Below are positions 35,947-43,352 of a DNA stretch of 64,000 nt, in pieces. Both the position numbers and the translations under genes were made by a program. A model generated the notes under the pieces. The model had not been told where the DNA came from. It saw nothing but the letters and a program-made list of their open reading frames with translations, and searched no databases. Source of the DNA: Sphingobacteriales bacterium. GTDB lineage: Bacteria; Bacteroidota; Bacteroidia; Chitinophagales; CAIOSU01. How positions within the stretch are numbered: position 1 is the first letter of the stretch; each line of letters starts with the position of its first letter. Where the stretch lies: the NCBI GenBank assembly GCA_027483645.1, contig JAIXUD010000011.1, positions 114,585 through 178,584 of the forward strand. The letters are read 5' to 3'.

Positions 35947-38900
35947 TTAGAAATCCGTAGTCAGCGAGAAATAGTACTTCGGGCCAAGTTTTTGGCCGCT
36001 ATCTGCACCCCATGCCACATCAAAGCGCAGGTAATAGCCCAATAGGGTACTGCGCAGGCCAAAGCCATAGCCCACCACCAGAGGGTTGCGGTAGTAGTCT
36101 ACCCTCACGGTCACCGGGTCTTGACCGATGGTTTCAGTAAACTGAGGGTTCTCGTCATCAAATGGGTTGATACCCACCCAAGCGCTACCGATATCGGTAA
36201 AGCCCACAAGCATAAAGTTTCTAACAAAGTCGCTTCGGATGTTCTTTTTAAGCAAGTACTGAAAAATTGGCCATCGTATCTCGCTATTCAGTACCGCATA
36301 GCTGTTGCCATTGCGGGCATTCTGGTCAAAGCCGCGCATGTTGGTTACCACCGTTTGGTACGCCCAGTTTATGTCTTGGTTTACCTGCGTGCTCTGGTCG
36401 AAGCGCGGCACTATCCAGCTATCCACCCCGCCTAAATAGTACAGCAACCTACGGGTACCATATGAGTGGCCCACGGCAACACGGTTGGCCCAAGTAAGGG
36501 TTTTGTGTATCTTCTGGTAATAGCGGAAATCGGCAGCCACCACGCCAAAGTAGCTATCGTCAAAGTTCGGCAGCTTCAGCTTTATGTTGTTGAAAATGGT
36601 ATCGGGCTCAATGGTAAACTGCTTGTGTATTTCACCCCACACCTTAAAGCGCACTCCGTTATAGATGTTTTGGGCCACCTGTATGGTATGGTCTTCCACA
36701 TACTCTATGCGGGCAAATATCCAGTTTTCGTTGTAGTTGGGCAGCTCTAGTGTAAAGCGGTCGTTGGCCAAGTATACGTAGTTATCGTTTCGAAAGGCTA
36801 ATGCCCAACGGATGCTCTTGGTTACATCAATTGGGTAGGAGAACTTCGCTTCAAAGTAGTTCGTCTTTTGCTTTGCTTCGATAGGCAAGTTGGCGGGGCG
36901 GCCAGCAGGTGCCTGTACGTTAATAAATGGCAGTACCTCGTCGTTGCCATAGCTTTGCTTGTCCACCCGGCGGTAATAGGTAAACTTCTTATCGAGGCGC
37001 CTTTTCAAATGCTCATAAGCAATAAAGTATTCCGAGCCTTGGAAGTTGAATGGAAAGCGGAAACCACCAGTAATCTTGTGGTCTTCCATCAAATCGCTGA
37101 TGCCGATGTTGATAGTGCCGCTCAAGTCAGGGTTGTTAAACACCGGCTGGCCAGGGCGATACTGCTCGTACCGGGTCATAATCAGGCTATTGTCCACTTG
37201 CGAGAGTATATAATCTTGCGAAAACTTCACCCTATATGGCAATACCTTAGTAAACTGGAAGATGGGCTCGGGCACAAATTCGGCAATGGTACCATCTGGT
37301 GTTCCATCCGGGTTATAGCCAATTTCGCCATAATATCCTTCCACGGCCACACTTGGGGCAGTATTGAAATCGTTTTGGAAAAACGGCGGTGCTGGCGGCA
37401 AGGTATCTACAGGTGGAGCAACCGCCACGGTGGTGTCAACTGGCATGGGGTCGCCTGCCGTCCAGCTTGATTTACTTGAAGGGTCTGCTGCTGTTGGCTT
37501 GGGCTTTGGTACTGGGCGCTTCATCAGCCAGTCCATATACTCGGTGTTCTGCAGTTTAGGTGCGCTAGCTTTCAGTGGTTCAGTCTCCAACGTCATCAAA
37601 TGAAACCGATACTTGCCTTTGCTGCGTAACAGTTGCGCACTCTTACCCAACCGTGGCGCTACATCGTGCTCCCTTATGGAGGCGTTGTAATTGCTATTGG
37701 GGTAGGTAACCCCCACCAAGCGGTAAACAGGGTTTACCAATATGGAGTCGATACCATTATTGGGTTGCTGTTGCAGGGCCGCCACGCTCCAAGTGGGGTT
37801 GGTAGCAATGGAATCGGCAAAGTATACCACCGTGTCGTTTCGCAAAAAGATATTGTCCAAGTAACCTACAAAGCGGTTGCTGATGCCGTTACGGTCGCTG
37901 AGGAAGGTGTACAGGCTATCGTTGTATTGCATGGCCTGGCGCTCGTTAGCAAACTCAGTATAAGTCACCCTACCCAGGGCTTTGCTCTGTACATCGAGGC
38001 TATAGAAAAACAGGTCGTAATTATTGGAAAGCAAGGTAGTGTCAAATGCCTCCAGTTTCAAGGTATCGTTGGTGCGGTTACTGCTAAAAATGATGCCTTG
38101 GCGGCCGTTTACCTCAATATAAGCTGGGTAAAGGTCATCAAAGTAATCATCGGTAAGCTGGGTAGTGGTAGTATTGGGCAGGTTGTATAGGTAAATGTCG
38201 CTTTGACCGCGGTTTACGGCGCTCATTACCAGTTGTTGGCCACTATTGGTAAACTGGAAATCGTGTATCTGCTGGAATTTGGTGATATCGCGCTTTTCCT
38301 TTTTACCAGTCTCGCTATCGTACAATATCATTTTTATCTTATCCCTGCGCTCGTAAATGATGCAAAGGGTTTTATTGTCTGGCGACCAGGCCATGAGCGG
38401 GTTGCCATAGTCAGTAACTAGGGTTGCTGTTTTGATGCCGCCTTTCAATACCCGCTTAGCTTTGCCCTGGTCCACACCTTGTACATGCACGCGGTACTTG
38501 CCCATTACGTTGGTAGCAAAGGCCACGCGCTTGCCATCTTTACTTAGTTTCAGTTGATAGGTTTCGCGCTTCGGCCATGATTTTTTACGGACGATGAAGC
38601 CGCCTTCCTCTGGTGCAGGGCGCAATGCCTCGGCAGCGGTATAGCGGGCGTACATGGTTTCGTACCATTCTTTATACACAGCATCTACCGAACCGCCGAG
38701 TACAAACAAGAAACCACTCTCCAAACTGCGATTGATGCGGGTAAGGTATATGAGGTTGGGGATGGCCGCCGGGCCGTATTTCTCGTCTACATAGTGCCAC
38801 AGCGCTTGGCCTATAAAGCGCTTATCGGCGTCATTCAGCTTGCTTAGTTTTTTCAATCGGCCTGATAAAATGGCCTCGCGCAGCATTTCATCTTTCGCCG

Positions 38901-39438
38901 TACTCCAATCCTCGCCAATGTACGATGCCAGGCCATAAGTAAACCACTCCGGCAACGACAGCATTACCGCATTTTGCAGCACCTCTTGGAAGTTGGTACC
39001 GAACACCATGTGCTGTATCATTATCTGTGCGATGCCGCGGCGTATCTGCATCTCCAAATGCTTATGGTCGCCATTGAAGTAGATGAACATTTTATTGGCG
39101 ATAATCTTGGTATAGCCGCCGGGGTTATTAATTTCGGTACCAATGCCAATGTTCGTTTGGTTGAGGTCGGAGATATCATTGTATACCAAAATCTCGATAG
39201 GGCTGCTCAGGCGGAACTCCATTTTGGCCTCGATGCTCTCCAGTGTTTTCTCGGCGTATATAATGGTGTACTTGCCAATATCTTGCCCGCCTAGGTAGAA
39301 GTACGTGCTAAAGTGCTCCGAATCAAAAAAAGACCACTCAAAGTTTTTGTACTGCACCCGGTTTTGCCCGAAAGCCATGGTAGTGCCTTGGCCGCGTATT
39401 TCGCCTGTAGGAAAAATCATAACTACCAGCAAAAGCAC
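35947..39438 (-). CDS. Large TolB-propeller/outer-membrane barrel protein with degenerate peptidase-MA domain
   Basis: 1163 aa. GTG start at 39438 in a signal peptide (LLLVVMIF, cleaved near RGQG). Residues 40-300 resemble a peptidase-MA (gluzincin) domain, but the HExxH site is replaced by RGIAQIMIQHM (about 134-144) and the later EGLAEY by YGLASY (168-173), so it is probably not a peptidase. Residues about 300-560 are TolB/PD40-like propeller repeats. A Pro-rich linker (VAPPVDTLPPAPPFF) leads to a C-terminal beta-barrel ending in LTTDF. Such proteins are common in Bacteroidota; the function is not established to my knowledge. Confidence 0.78.
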   Translation of the reverse strand: MLLLVVMIFPTGEIRGQGTTMAFGQNRVQYKNFEWSFFDSEHFSTYFYLGGQDIGKYTIIYAEKTLESIEAKMEFRLSSPIEILVYNDISDLNQTNIGIGTEINNPGGYTKIIANKMFIYFNGDHKHLEMQIRRGIAQIMIQHMVFGTNFQEVLQNAVMLSLPEWFTYGLASYIGEDWSTAKDEMLREAILSGRLKKLSKLNDADKRFIGQALWHYVDEKYGPAAIPNLIYLTRINRSLESGFLFVLGGSVDAVYKEWYETMYARYTAAEALRPAPEEGGFIVRKKSWPKRETYQLKLSKDGKRVAFATNVMGKYRVHVQGVDQGKAKRVLKGGIKTATLVTDYGNPLMAWSPDNKTLCIIYERRDKIKMILYDSETGKKEKRDITKFQQIHDFQFTNSGQQLVMSAVNRGQSDIYLYNLPNTTTTQLTDDYFDDLYPAYIEVNGRQGIIFSSNRTNDTLKLEAFDTTLLSNNYDLFFYSLDVQSKALGRVTYTEFANERQAMQYNDSLYTFLSDRNGISNRFVGYLDNIFLRNDTVVYFADSIATNPTWSVAALQQQPNNGIDSILVNPVYRLVGVTYPNSNYNASIREHDVAPRLGKSAQLLRSKGKYRFHLMTLETEPLKASAPKLQNTEYMDWLMKRPVPKPKPTAADPSSKSSWTAGDPMPVDTTVAVAPPVDTLPPAPPFFQNDFNTAPSVAVEGYYGEIGYNPDGTPDGTIAEFVPEPIFQFTKVLPYRVKFSQDYILSQVDNSLIMTRYEQYRPGQPVFNNPDLSGTINIGISDLMEDHKITGGFRFPFNFQGSEYFIAYEHLKRRLDKKFTYYRRVDKQSYGNDEVLPFINVQAPAGRPANLPIEAKQKTNYFEAKFSYPIDVTKSIRWALAFRNDNYVYLANDRFTLELPNYNENWIFARIEYVEDHTIQVAQNIYNGVRFKVWGEIHKQFTIEPDTIFNNIKLKLPNFDDSYFGVVAADFRYYQKIHKTLTWANRVAVGHSYGTRRLLYYLGGVDSWIVPRFDQSTQVNQDINWAYQTVVTNMRGFDQNARNGNSYAVLNSEIRWPIFQYLLKKNIRSDFVRNFMLVGFTDIGSAWVGINPFDDENPQFTETIGQDPVTVRVDYYRNPLVVGYGFGLRSTLLGYYLRFDVAWGADSGQKLGPKYYFSLTTDF

Positions 39439-39463
39439 TGCAGCTATAAAGCGAAATGGTATA

Positions 39464-39600
39464 TTGGTTGACTGGTTGATTGGTTACTGGTTTACATGAA
39501 CAAACTTGATGGATTAGTGAACGGTTATTGGTTAATTTGTAACTATTTCCAATCAACTAGTTAACCAATTAACTAATACACCAATTGCCAATCAACACTA
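39464..39600. repeat. Heptad/octad repeats between divergent genes
   Basis: CTGGTT/TTGGTT cores start at 39464, 39472, 39480 and 39487 (steps of 8, 8 and 7). Reverse-complement words (CCAATCAACTAG, AACCAATTAACT, CCAATTGCCAATCAAC) run from about 39549 to 39597, making an inverted pair. It is less regular than the other heptad loci. It separates the TolB-type gene from the metallo-beta-lactamase-fold gene. Confidence 0.6.
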
Positions 39601-39633
39601 AGATATACACAATAACGAAATAAAACGACATTT

Positions 39634-40278
39634 ATGGCGCTGGAACTAGCAAGTTTTACTTTTAACCCCTTTCAAGAAAATACCTACATATTACACGATA
39701 AAAGTAAAGAATGCGTGATAATTGACCCAGGTTGTTTTGGGCCTGAGGAGGAAAAGGAGCTGCGCGATTTTATAGAAGGAAAAGGCCTAAAGCCTACCAA
39801 GCTGATTCTCACCCATGCACATATTGACCACGTGATGGGTTGCCGCTTTGTGAAAAACACTTGGGACCTGCCCATCTACATGCACGAGGCGGAAAAACCG
39901 GTACTGGAAAGTACCAACCGTGTAGGGCAAATGTATGGTATACCGGTAGCCACCCCGCCACCTGCCGATTTCTTTTTAGCCGAAGGAGATACTTTTACCG
40001 TGGGCGAGCATGAACTGAAGGTGCTTTTTACCCCTGGCCACTCGCCGGGCAGTATATCGTTTTACTATGAGGCGCAGCTATTATTGATTGCGGGCGATGT
40101 GTTGTTCAACGGCAGCATTGGCCGTACCGATTTGCCGGGAGGCAATTTCGCCACGCTGGAAAACAGCATCCGTACCCAATTGTACACCTTGCCCAACGAC
40201 GTAAAAGTTTATAGCGGCCACGGCCCGCATACTACTATTGGCAAAGAGAAGCGGGGCAATCCGTTTGTGCGGGAGTGA
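39634..40278 (+). CDS. Metallo-beta-lactamase-fold hydrolase (glyoxalase II-like)
   Basis: 214 aa. The binuclear metal site signature THAHIDHVMG (HxHxDH, residues 60-65 or so) is present, followed by a late His in TPGHSPGSISFY, the bridging Asp in IAGDVLFNGSIGRTDLP and a final His in YSGHGPHTTIG. This is the layout of the glyoxalase II / YcbL group, cytoplasmic thioester hydrolases. No C-terminal HAGH domain is present, so the YcbL-type is more likely than true GloB. The ATG at 39634 is clear. Confidence 0.88.
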   Translation: MALELASFTFNPFQENTYILHDKSKECVIIDPGCFGPEEEKELRDFIEGKGLKPTKLILTHAHIDHVMGCRFVKNTWDLPIYMHEAEKPVLESTNRVGQMYGIPVATPPPADFFLAEGDTFTVGEHELKVLFTPGHSPGSISFYYEAQLLLIAGDVLFNGSIGRTDLPGGNFATLENSIRTQLYTLPNDVKVYSGHGPHTTIGKEKRGNPFVRE

Positions 40279-40308
40279 TTGGTAACAATAGCAAGCGCAA
40301 TCCATAAA

Positions 40309-40344
40309 AAAGGAAAGGAGGTACCTAGGCACCTCCTTTCCTTT
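40309..40344. terminator. Bidirectional intrinsic terminator
   Basis: Perfect 14-bp stem AAAGGAAAGGAGGT / ACCTCCTTTCCTTT with an 8-nt loop (ACCTAGGC). An A-run precedes it on the plus strand, which gives a T-run to minus-strand transcripts. It lies between the converging metallo-hydrolase (ends 40278) and lipoprotein (ends 40365) genes, so it serves both. Confidence 0.85.
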
Positions 40345-40364
40345 CATAAAGATTATAAAACGTT

Positions 40365-40979
40365 CTATTGCTCAATTACAGAATAGCACACATCGTTAAA
40401 TTCGCCTTCGGTAATCAAAAATTCCGCGCTACCGCCAAAGTCGCTCACTGCGACAACAAATTCACCAGAAATAGTTTGGGCGCTTTCGTTGTTTTCGGTA
40501 ATGAGTACGTAGTGGGTGCTGTCCCCATCATAATCATCGCTAGAAATCGACATGTAGAAGTTGCTTGTGTTTGAAGTTGGGAAGTAAGTGGCTAAGCCTC
40601 CTACACATGCATACACACCATTTTGGGTACCGCATGTTGCATATTCTATTTGGTTATATGGCAAGTAATATTTGCCCAATCTAAAGTCGTTCCCATCTAC
40701 CCCATCGCGGAAATCGCTAAGCGATAAAACGAGTTGCTCTCCATTGGCGGCGGTTCCCCTAATATCCAAGCGTTTCGCAGATATGCCACCTATAGAGTTA
40801 TCTTGCCCCTTGAAAAGTGTATTTTGGAAAGAGGTAGCCGTTACCGTGCGCCCATCATACTTGTAGCTCATGGTGCCCGAGTTGCAGCCAGAAGTATCAT
40901 CGTCTTTTTTGCAACCAGCAAATACAACGGTAAGCAGTAATAGGCAGATAATGCCCTTGGATAAGGTTGAGAAATTCAT
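40365..40979 (-). CDS. Predicted lipoprotein, function unknown
   Basis: 204 aa. Lipoprotein signal peptide with lipobox VFAGC (Cys23) followed by KKDDD, a charged tail often seen on Bacteroidota outer-membrane lipoproteins. The mature part is strand-rich with four to five cysteines (SGCNSG, YATCGTQNGVYACVGG, NDVCYS). No family is recognised; the overall shape (a NISTANGEQLVLSL-like pattern) is compatible with the DUF6252-type lipoproteins, but I cannot confirm it. It shares the bidirectional terminator with the metallo-hydrolase. Confidence 0.78.
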   Translation of the reverse strand: MNFSTLSKGIICLLLLTVVFAGCKKDDDTSGCNSGTMSYKYDGRTVTATSFQNTLFKGQDNSIGGISAKRLDIRGTAANGEQLVLSLSDFRDGVDGNDFRLGKYYLPYNQIEYATCGTQNGVYACVGGLATYFPTSNTSNFYMSISSDDYDGDSTHYVLITENNESAQTISGEFVVAVSDFGGSAEFLITEGEFNDVCYSVIEQ

Positions 40980-41010
40980 AAACCCTTTTTTTGATTGTTA
41001 AGAATAGTCG

Positions 41011-41038
41011 CAAATGTAATAAATCGGCTGGAAAACAA
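41011..41038 (-). promoter_or_regulatory. Putative promoter of the 40365-40979 lipoprotein gene
   Basis: Minus-strand -7 box TACATTTG (41018-41011) with a -33 TTG at 41038-41036, 17 bp apart. It is the best-spaced Bacteroidota promoter in the window, 31 bp upstream of the ATG. Confidence 0.7.
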
Positions 41039-41084
41039 TTGTATCCATAGGCTTTGTTGGCAATGTTGCTTCTTTTGATTCTCA

Positions 41085-41150
41085 TTTATGGAATTCCTCT
41101 CGCCACTGCATCATACATACAGCAACCAAACCTAATGCGTATGGAAAATC
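41085..41150. promoter_or_regulatory. Conserved block A upstream of the tonB-family gene
   Basis: Contains TTTATGGA, 15 bp, then GCATCATAC, then an A/C-rich tail (ACAGCAACCAAACCT). The same two boxes with identical spacing occur at 47879-47910 upstream of the DUF4349 lipoprotein. It could be a shared alternative-sigma promoter; the start codon of the tonB-family gene is 108 bp further on. Confidence 0.5.
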
Positions 41151-41190
41151 GACAATAAACCGTGGACCGTCGTCCATTGACTGTGGACTA
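41149..41190. repeat. Heptad array upstream of the tonB-family gene
   Basis: Six words in register: TCGACAA, TAAACCG, TGGACCG, TCGTCCA, TTGACTG, TGGACTA. They share the (T)CGAC/(T)GGAC core with arrays upstream of mfd and the lipid kinase. It begins immediately after conserved block A. Confidence 0.7.
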
Positions 41191-41257
41191 ACTGTTACCT
41201 ACCTGTGTTTATGTATTCAATGATGCAGTTTCCTATAATCATTTAAAAACCAACACC

Positions 41258-42067
41258 ATGTTACCTTCAGATGACATTTTCAGCTCCGGCTGGACCAAGA
41301 TCGTATTTGCCGGACGTAATCAGGCTTATGGCGCCTACCAATTACGCCAAACCAGCGAGCGCAGGCTTATTGTGGCCTTTTTGATAACCATTATGCTGTT
41401 CTCGGCATTTAGCGGATATTCGTTTTATCGCTTTAATAGTGGAGAGATGGCTGAGGTTGATATCCCAGTTGTTCCGCCAACCAATATCTTGCCACCGCCA
41501 ACTGATGACGAGATTTATGTAGCGCCGCCAAAAGAGAAGGTGGAACCACCCAAAGCTGAAGTGGCCGTTAATACTACTGCCTTTGTACCAAAGATAGCCA
41601 AAGACATACCGATTGTCAATGACATCAGAACCCAAGACGAGCTACAAGACCTCAATATTGGTAGTAAAAATATTGTGGGGGTTGATTCTGCTGCTTTGTT
41701 TGATGAGCGAATTGGCGAAACTAATATAACTGGTACCATGAATGTAGACCAAGTGTTTACGGTGGTAGAGCAAATGCCTGAGTTCCCCGGTGGGCAGAGA
41801 GAACTGTTGAAGTATCTGGCAGAGAAAACCGTTTACCCAAGAGTGCCTCTAGAAAACGATATTGAAGGTACTGTTTACGTGAACTTTGTGATTGATAAAG
41901 CGGGTGATGTAACACAAGTGGAAATAGCCCGTGAAGGCGAAGACAAATACTTGGAAAAAGAAGCCATCCGCGTAATAAAATCAATGCCCCGCTGGAAACC
42001 CGGCAAACAAAACGGCAAAGAAGTAAGGGTGAAATACACTGTACCTATCAAGTTTGTACTGAACTAG
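41258..42067 (+). CDS. TonB-family energy transducer
   Basis: 269 aa. A cytoplasmic N-terminus (residues 1-33) with GRNQAYGAYQLRQ is followed by a single membrane segment (about 35-55). A Pro/Lys/Glu-rich periplasmic linker contains VPPTNILPPPTDDEIY and PPKEKVEPPKAE. The C-terminal TonB domain runs from about 170: EFPGGQRELLKYLAEK, GTVYVNFVIDKAGDV and MPRWKPGKQNGKEV. It should transmit ExbBD-derived energy to outer-membrane TonB-dependent transporters. No exbB/exbD genes adjoin it, as is common for extra Bacteroidota TonB copies. Confidence 0.9.
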   Translation: MLPSDDIFSSGWTKIVFAGRNQAYGAYQLRQTSERRLIVAFLITIMLFSAFSGYSFYRFNSGEMAEVDIPVVPPTNILPPPTDDEIYVAPPKEKVEPPKAEVAVNTTAFVPKIAKDIPIVNDIRTQDELQDLNIGSKNIVGVDSAALFDERIGETNITGTMNVDQVFTVVEQMPEFPGGQRELLKYLAEKTVYPRVPLENDIEGTVYVNFVIDKAGDVTQVEIAREGEDKYLEKEAIRVIKSMPRWKPGKQNGKEVRVKYTVPIKFVLN

Positions 42068-42093
42068 GGTTAACGAGATGCTTTTTTACTGAT

Positions 42094-42128
42094 GGAGGCT
42101 GCCCAAGGTTTTTGGGTGGCCTCTTTTT
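42094..42128 (+). terminator. Intrinsic terminator of the tonB-family gene
   Basis: Stem GGAGGCTGCCCAA / TTGGGTGGCCTC with one mismatched position and a short loop, followed by a run of five T. It starts 27 bp after the stop codon at 42067. Confidence 0.75.
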
Positions 42129-42140
42129 AGTACCGCTATA

Positions 42141-43094
42141 TTAAATCTTCACCAACACATTCCCTATTTTCTGCCTTGTTTCCACATAAGCAAATGCATC
42201 GGCTATTTGCTCAAGACGGTAAGTGCGATCAATAACGGGGTGATATTGGTTTTCCCCTGCCAATCGGGCAAAAAACTGTGCATCCTCTTGGTTGATGGTA
42301 GGGATGGGGAATAGCAGCTTCTTGCCACCAAACAAGGGCGTAATAAGGGCCAAAAACGGGTTCTGCACATAAGGGCCAAACTCGGTAGAAATATAGATGC
42401 CCTTAGGTTTCAGTATCTGGCGGCACCTACCAAAGGTACTTTTGCCTACTGCATCAAAAACAAAGTGGAAGGTATCGTTTAGTTGACTAAAATCTTCTTT
42501 GGTGTAGTCAACCACCACATCTGCCCCTAGCGATTTCACCAAATCGATATGCGGTGCGGCACATACTGCCGTTACCCTCGCCCCAAGGTGCTTTACCAAT
42601 TGCACCGCTGCCGAGCCAATGGCACCCGTAGCACCGTTTATCAGCACGTTTTGCCCTGCGGCTACCTTAGCGGCCTTAATATTGTTCCAGGCATAGTGCG
42701 CGCCTTCCAGCATCGGAGCTGCCTGCTCGAAAGTCATATTGGTCGGGATGAGGGCCACTGGGCTGTTGGCAGCCACCACCATATACTCCGCATGCGCTCC
42801 AAAGCGGTTCTCATCGCTCCAGCCGCATACCCTATCGCCCACTTTAAAATTGGCCACCCCGCTGCCCACCGCCTCCACCACGCCGGCAAACTCGCTGCCG
42901 TGTATGGGTATTTTTGGTTTGGTGAGGCCACTAAATAAGCGCACAATATATGGCGTGCCTCGTTGGAAACCGATATCGGTGCGGTTTACGGTAGTGTACA
43001 TCACCTTTACCAATATTTCGCCCGGCTTGGGCTCGGGCTTGGGTACTTCCATCAATTGCATGTGGCCATATTCTTTGGTAACAACGGCTTGCAT
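42141..43094 (-). CDS. NAD(P)-dependent zinc-type alcohol dehydrogenase / quinone oxidoreductase-like
   Basis: 317 aa MDR-superfamily oxidoreductase. The N-terminal GroES-like domain has VNRTDIGFQRGTPY and HGSEFAGVVEAVGSGVANFKVGDRV. The Rossmann domain has the NAD(P) motif INGATGAIGSAAVQL near residues 151-165. No zinc-binding Cys pattern is visible, which fits the QOR-like branch rather than classical ADH. Substrate unknown; enone or quinone reduction is the family norm. It converges on the tonB-family gene. Confidence 0.87.
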   Translation of the reverse strand: MQAVVTKEYGHMQLMEVPKPEPKPGEILVKVMYTTVNRTDIGFQRGTPYIVRLFSGLTKPKIPIHGSEFAGVVEAVGSGVANFKVGDRVCGWSDENRFGAHAEYMVVAANSPVALIPTNMTFEQAAPMLEGAHYAWNNIKAAKVAAGQNVLINGATGAIGSAAVQLVKHLGARVTAVCAAPHIDLVKSLGADVVVDYTKEDFSQLNDTFHFVFDAVGKSTFGRCRQILKPKGIYISTEFGPYVQNPFLALITPLFGGKKLLFPIPTINQEDAQFFARLAGENQYHPVIDRTYRLEQIADAFAYVETRQKIGNVLVKI

Positions 43095-43280
43095 TATGGG
43101 GGCGGTTTGGTTTGGGTGGCAAGCTAGGTAATTTCTTTTATGACAGTCAACCAGTTAGATGAGGATGCAGTAATTTTCGACCGGTACGTGTGAAACATAT
43201 AGACAGTAAGGCTGCCTTTAACAATGGCAATTTTCAACCCTCAATTTTAAATCTGGGATGGAATTTCGGCCCAAATGAGC

Positions 43281-43305
43281 TAACTTTGCGCCAGTTTGTA
43301 CAAAC
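43281..43305 (+). promoter_or_regulatory. Putative carB promoter with palindrome at the start site
   Basis: -7 box TAACTTTG at 43281-43288, followed at the expected start site by the perfect 12-bp palindrome GTTTGTACAAAC (43294-43305). The palindrome could be an operator. The carB ATG is 47 bp downstream. No regulator gene is adjacent. Confidence 0.5.
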
Positions 43306-43352
43306 CGTTCTGACCACTACATTCCGCCCGGCGGAAGAAAGCCCAAAGCACT

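Noticed and set aside
41142..41160. Tiny frame starting ATG in conserved block A (five residues)
   Set aside because: Too short and interrupted by the heptad array; the ATG is probably a chance hit in the shared block.
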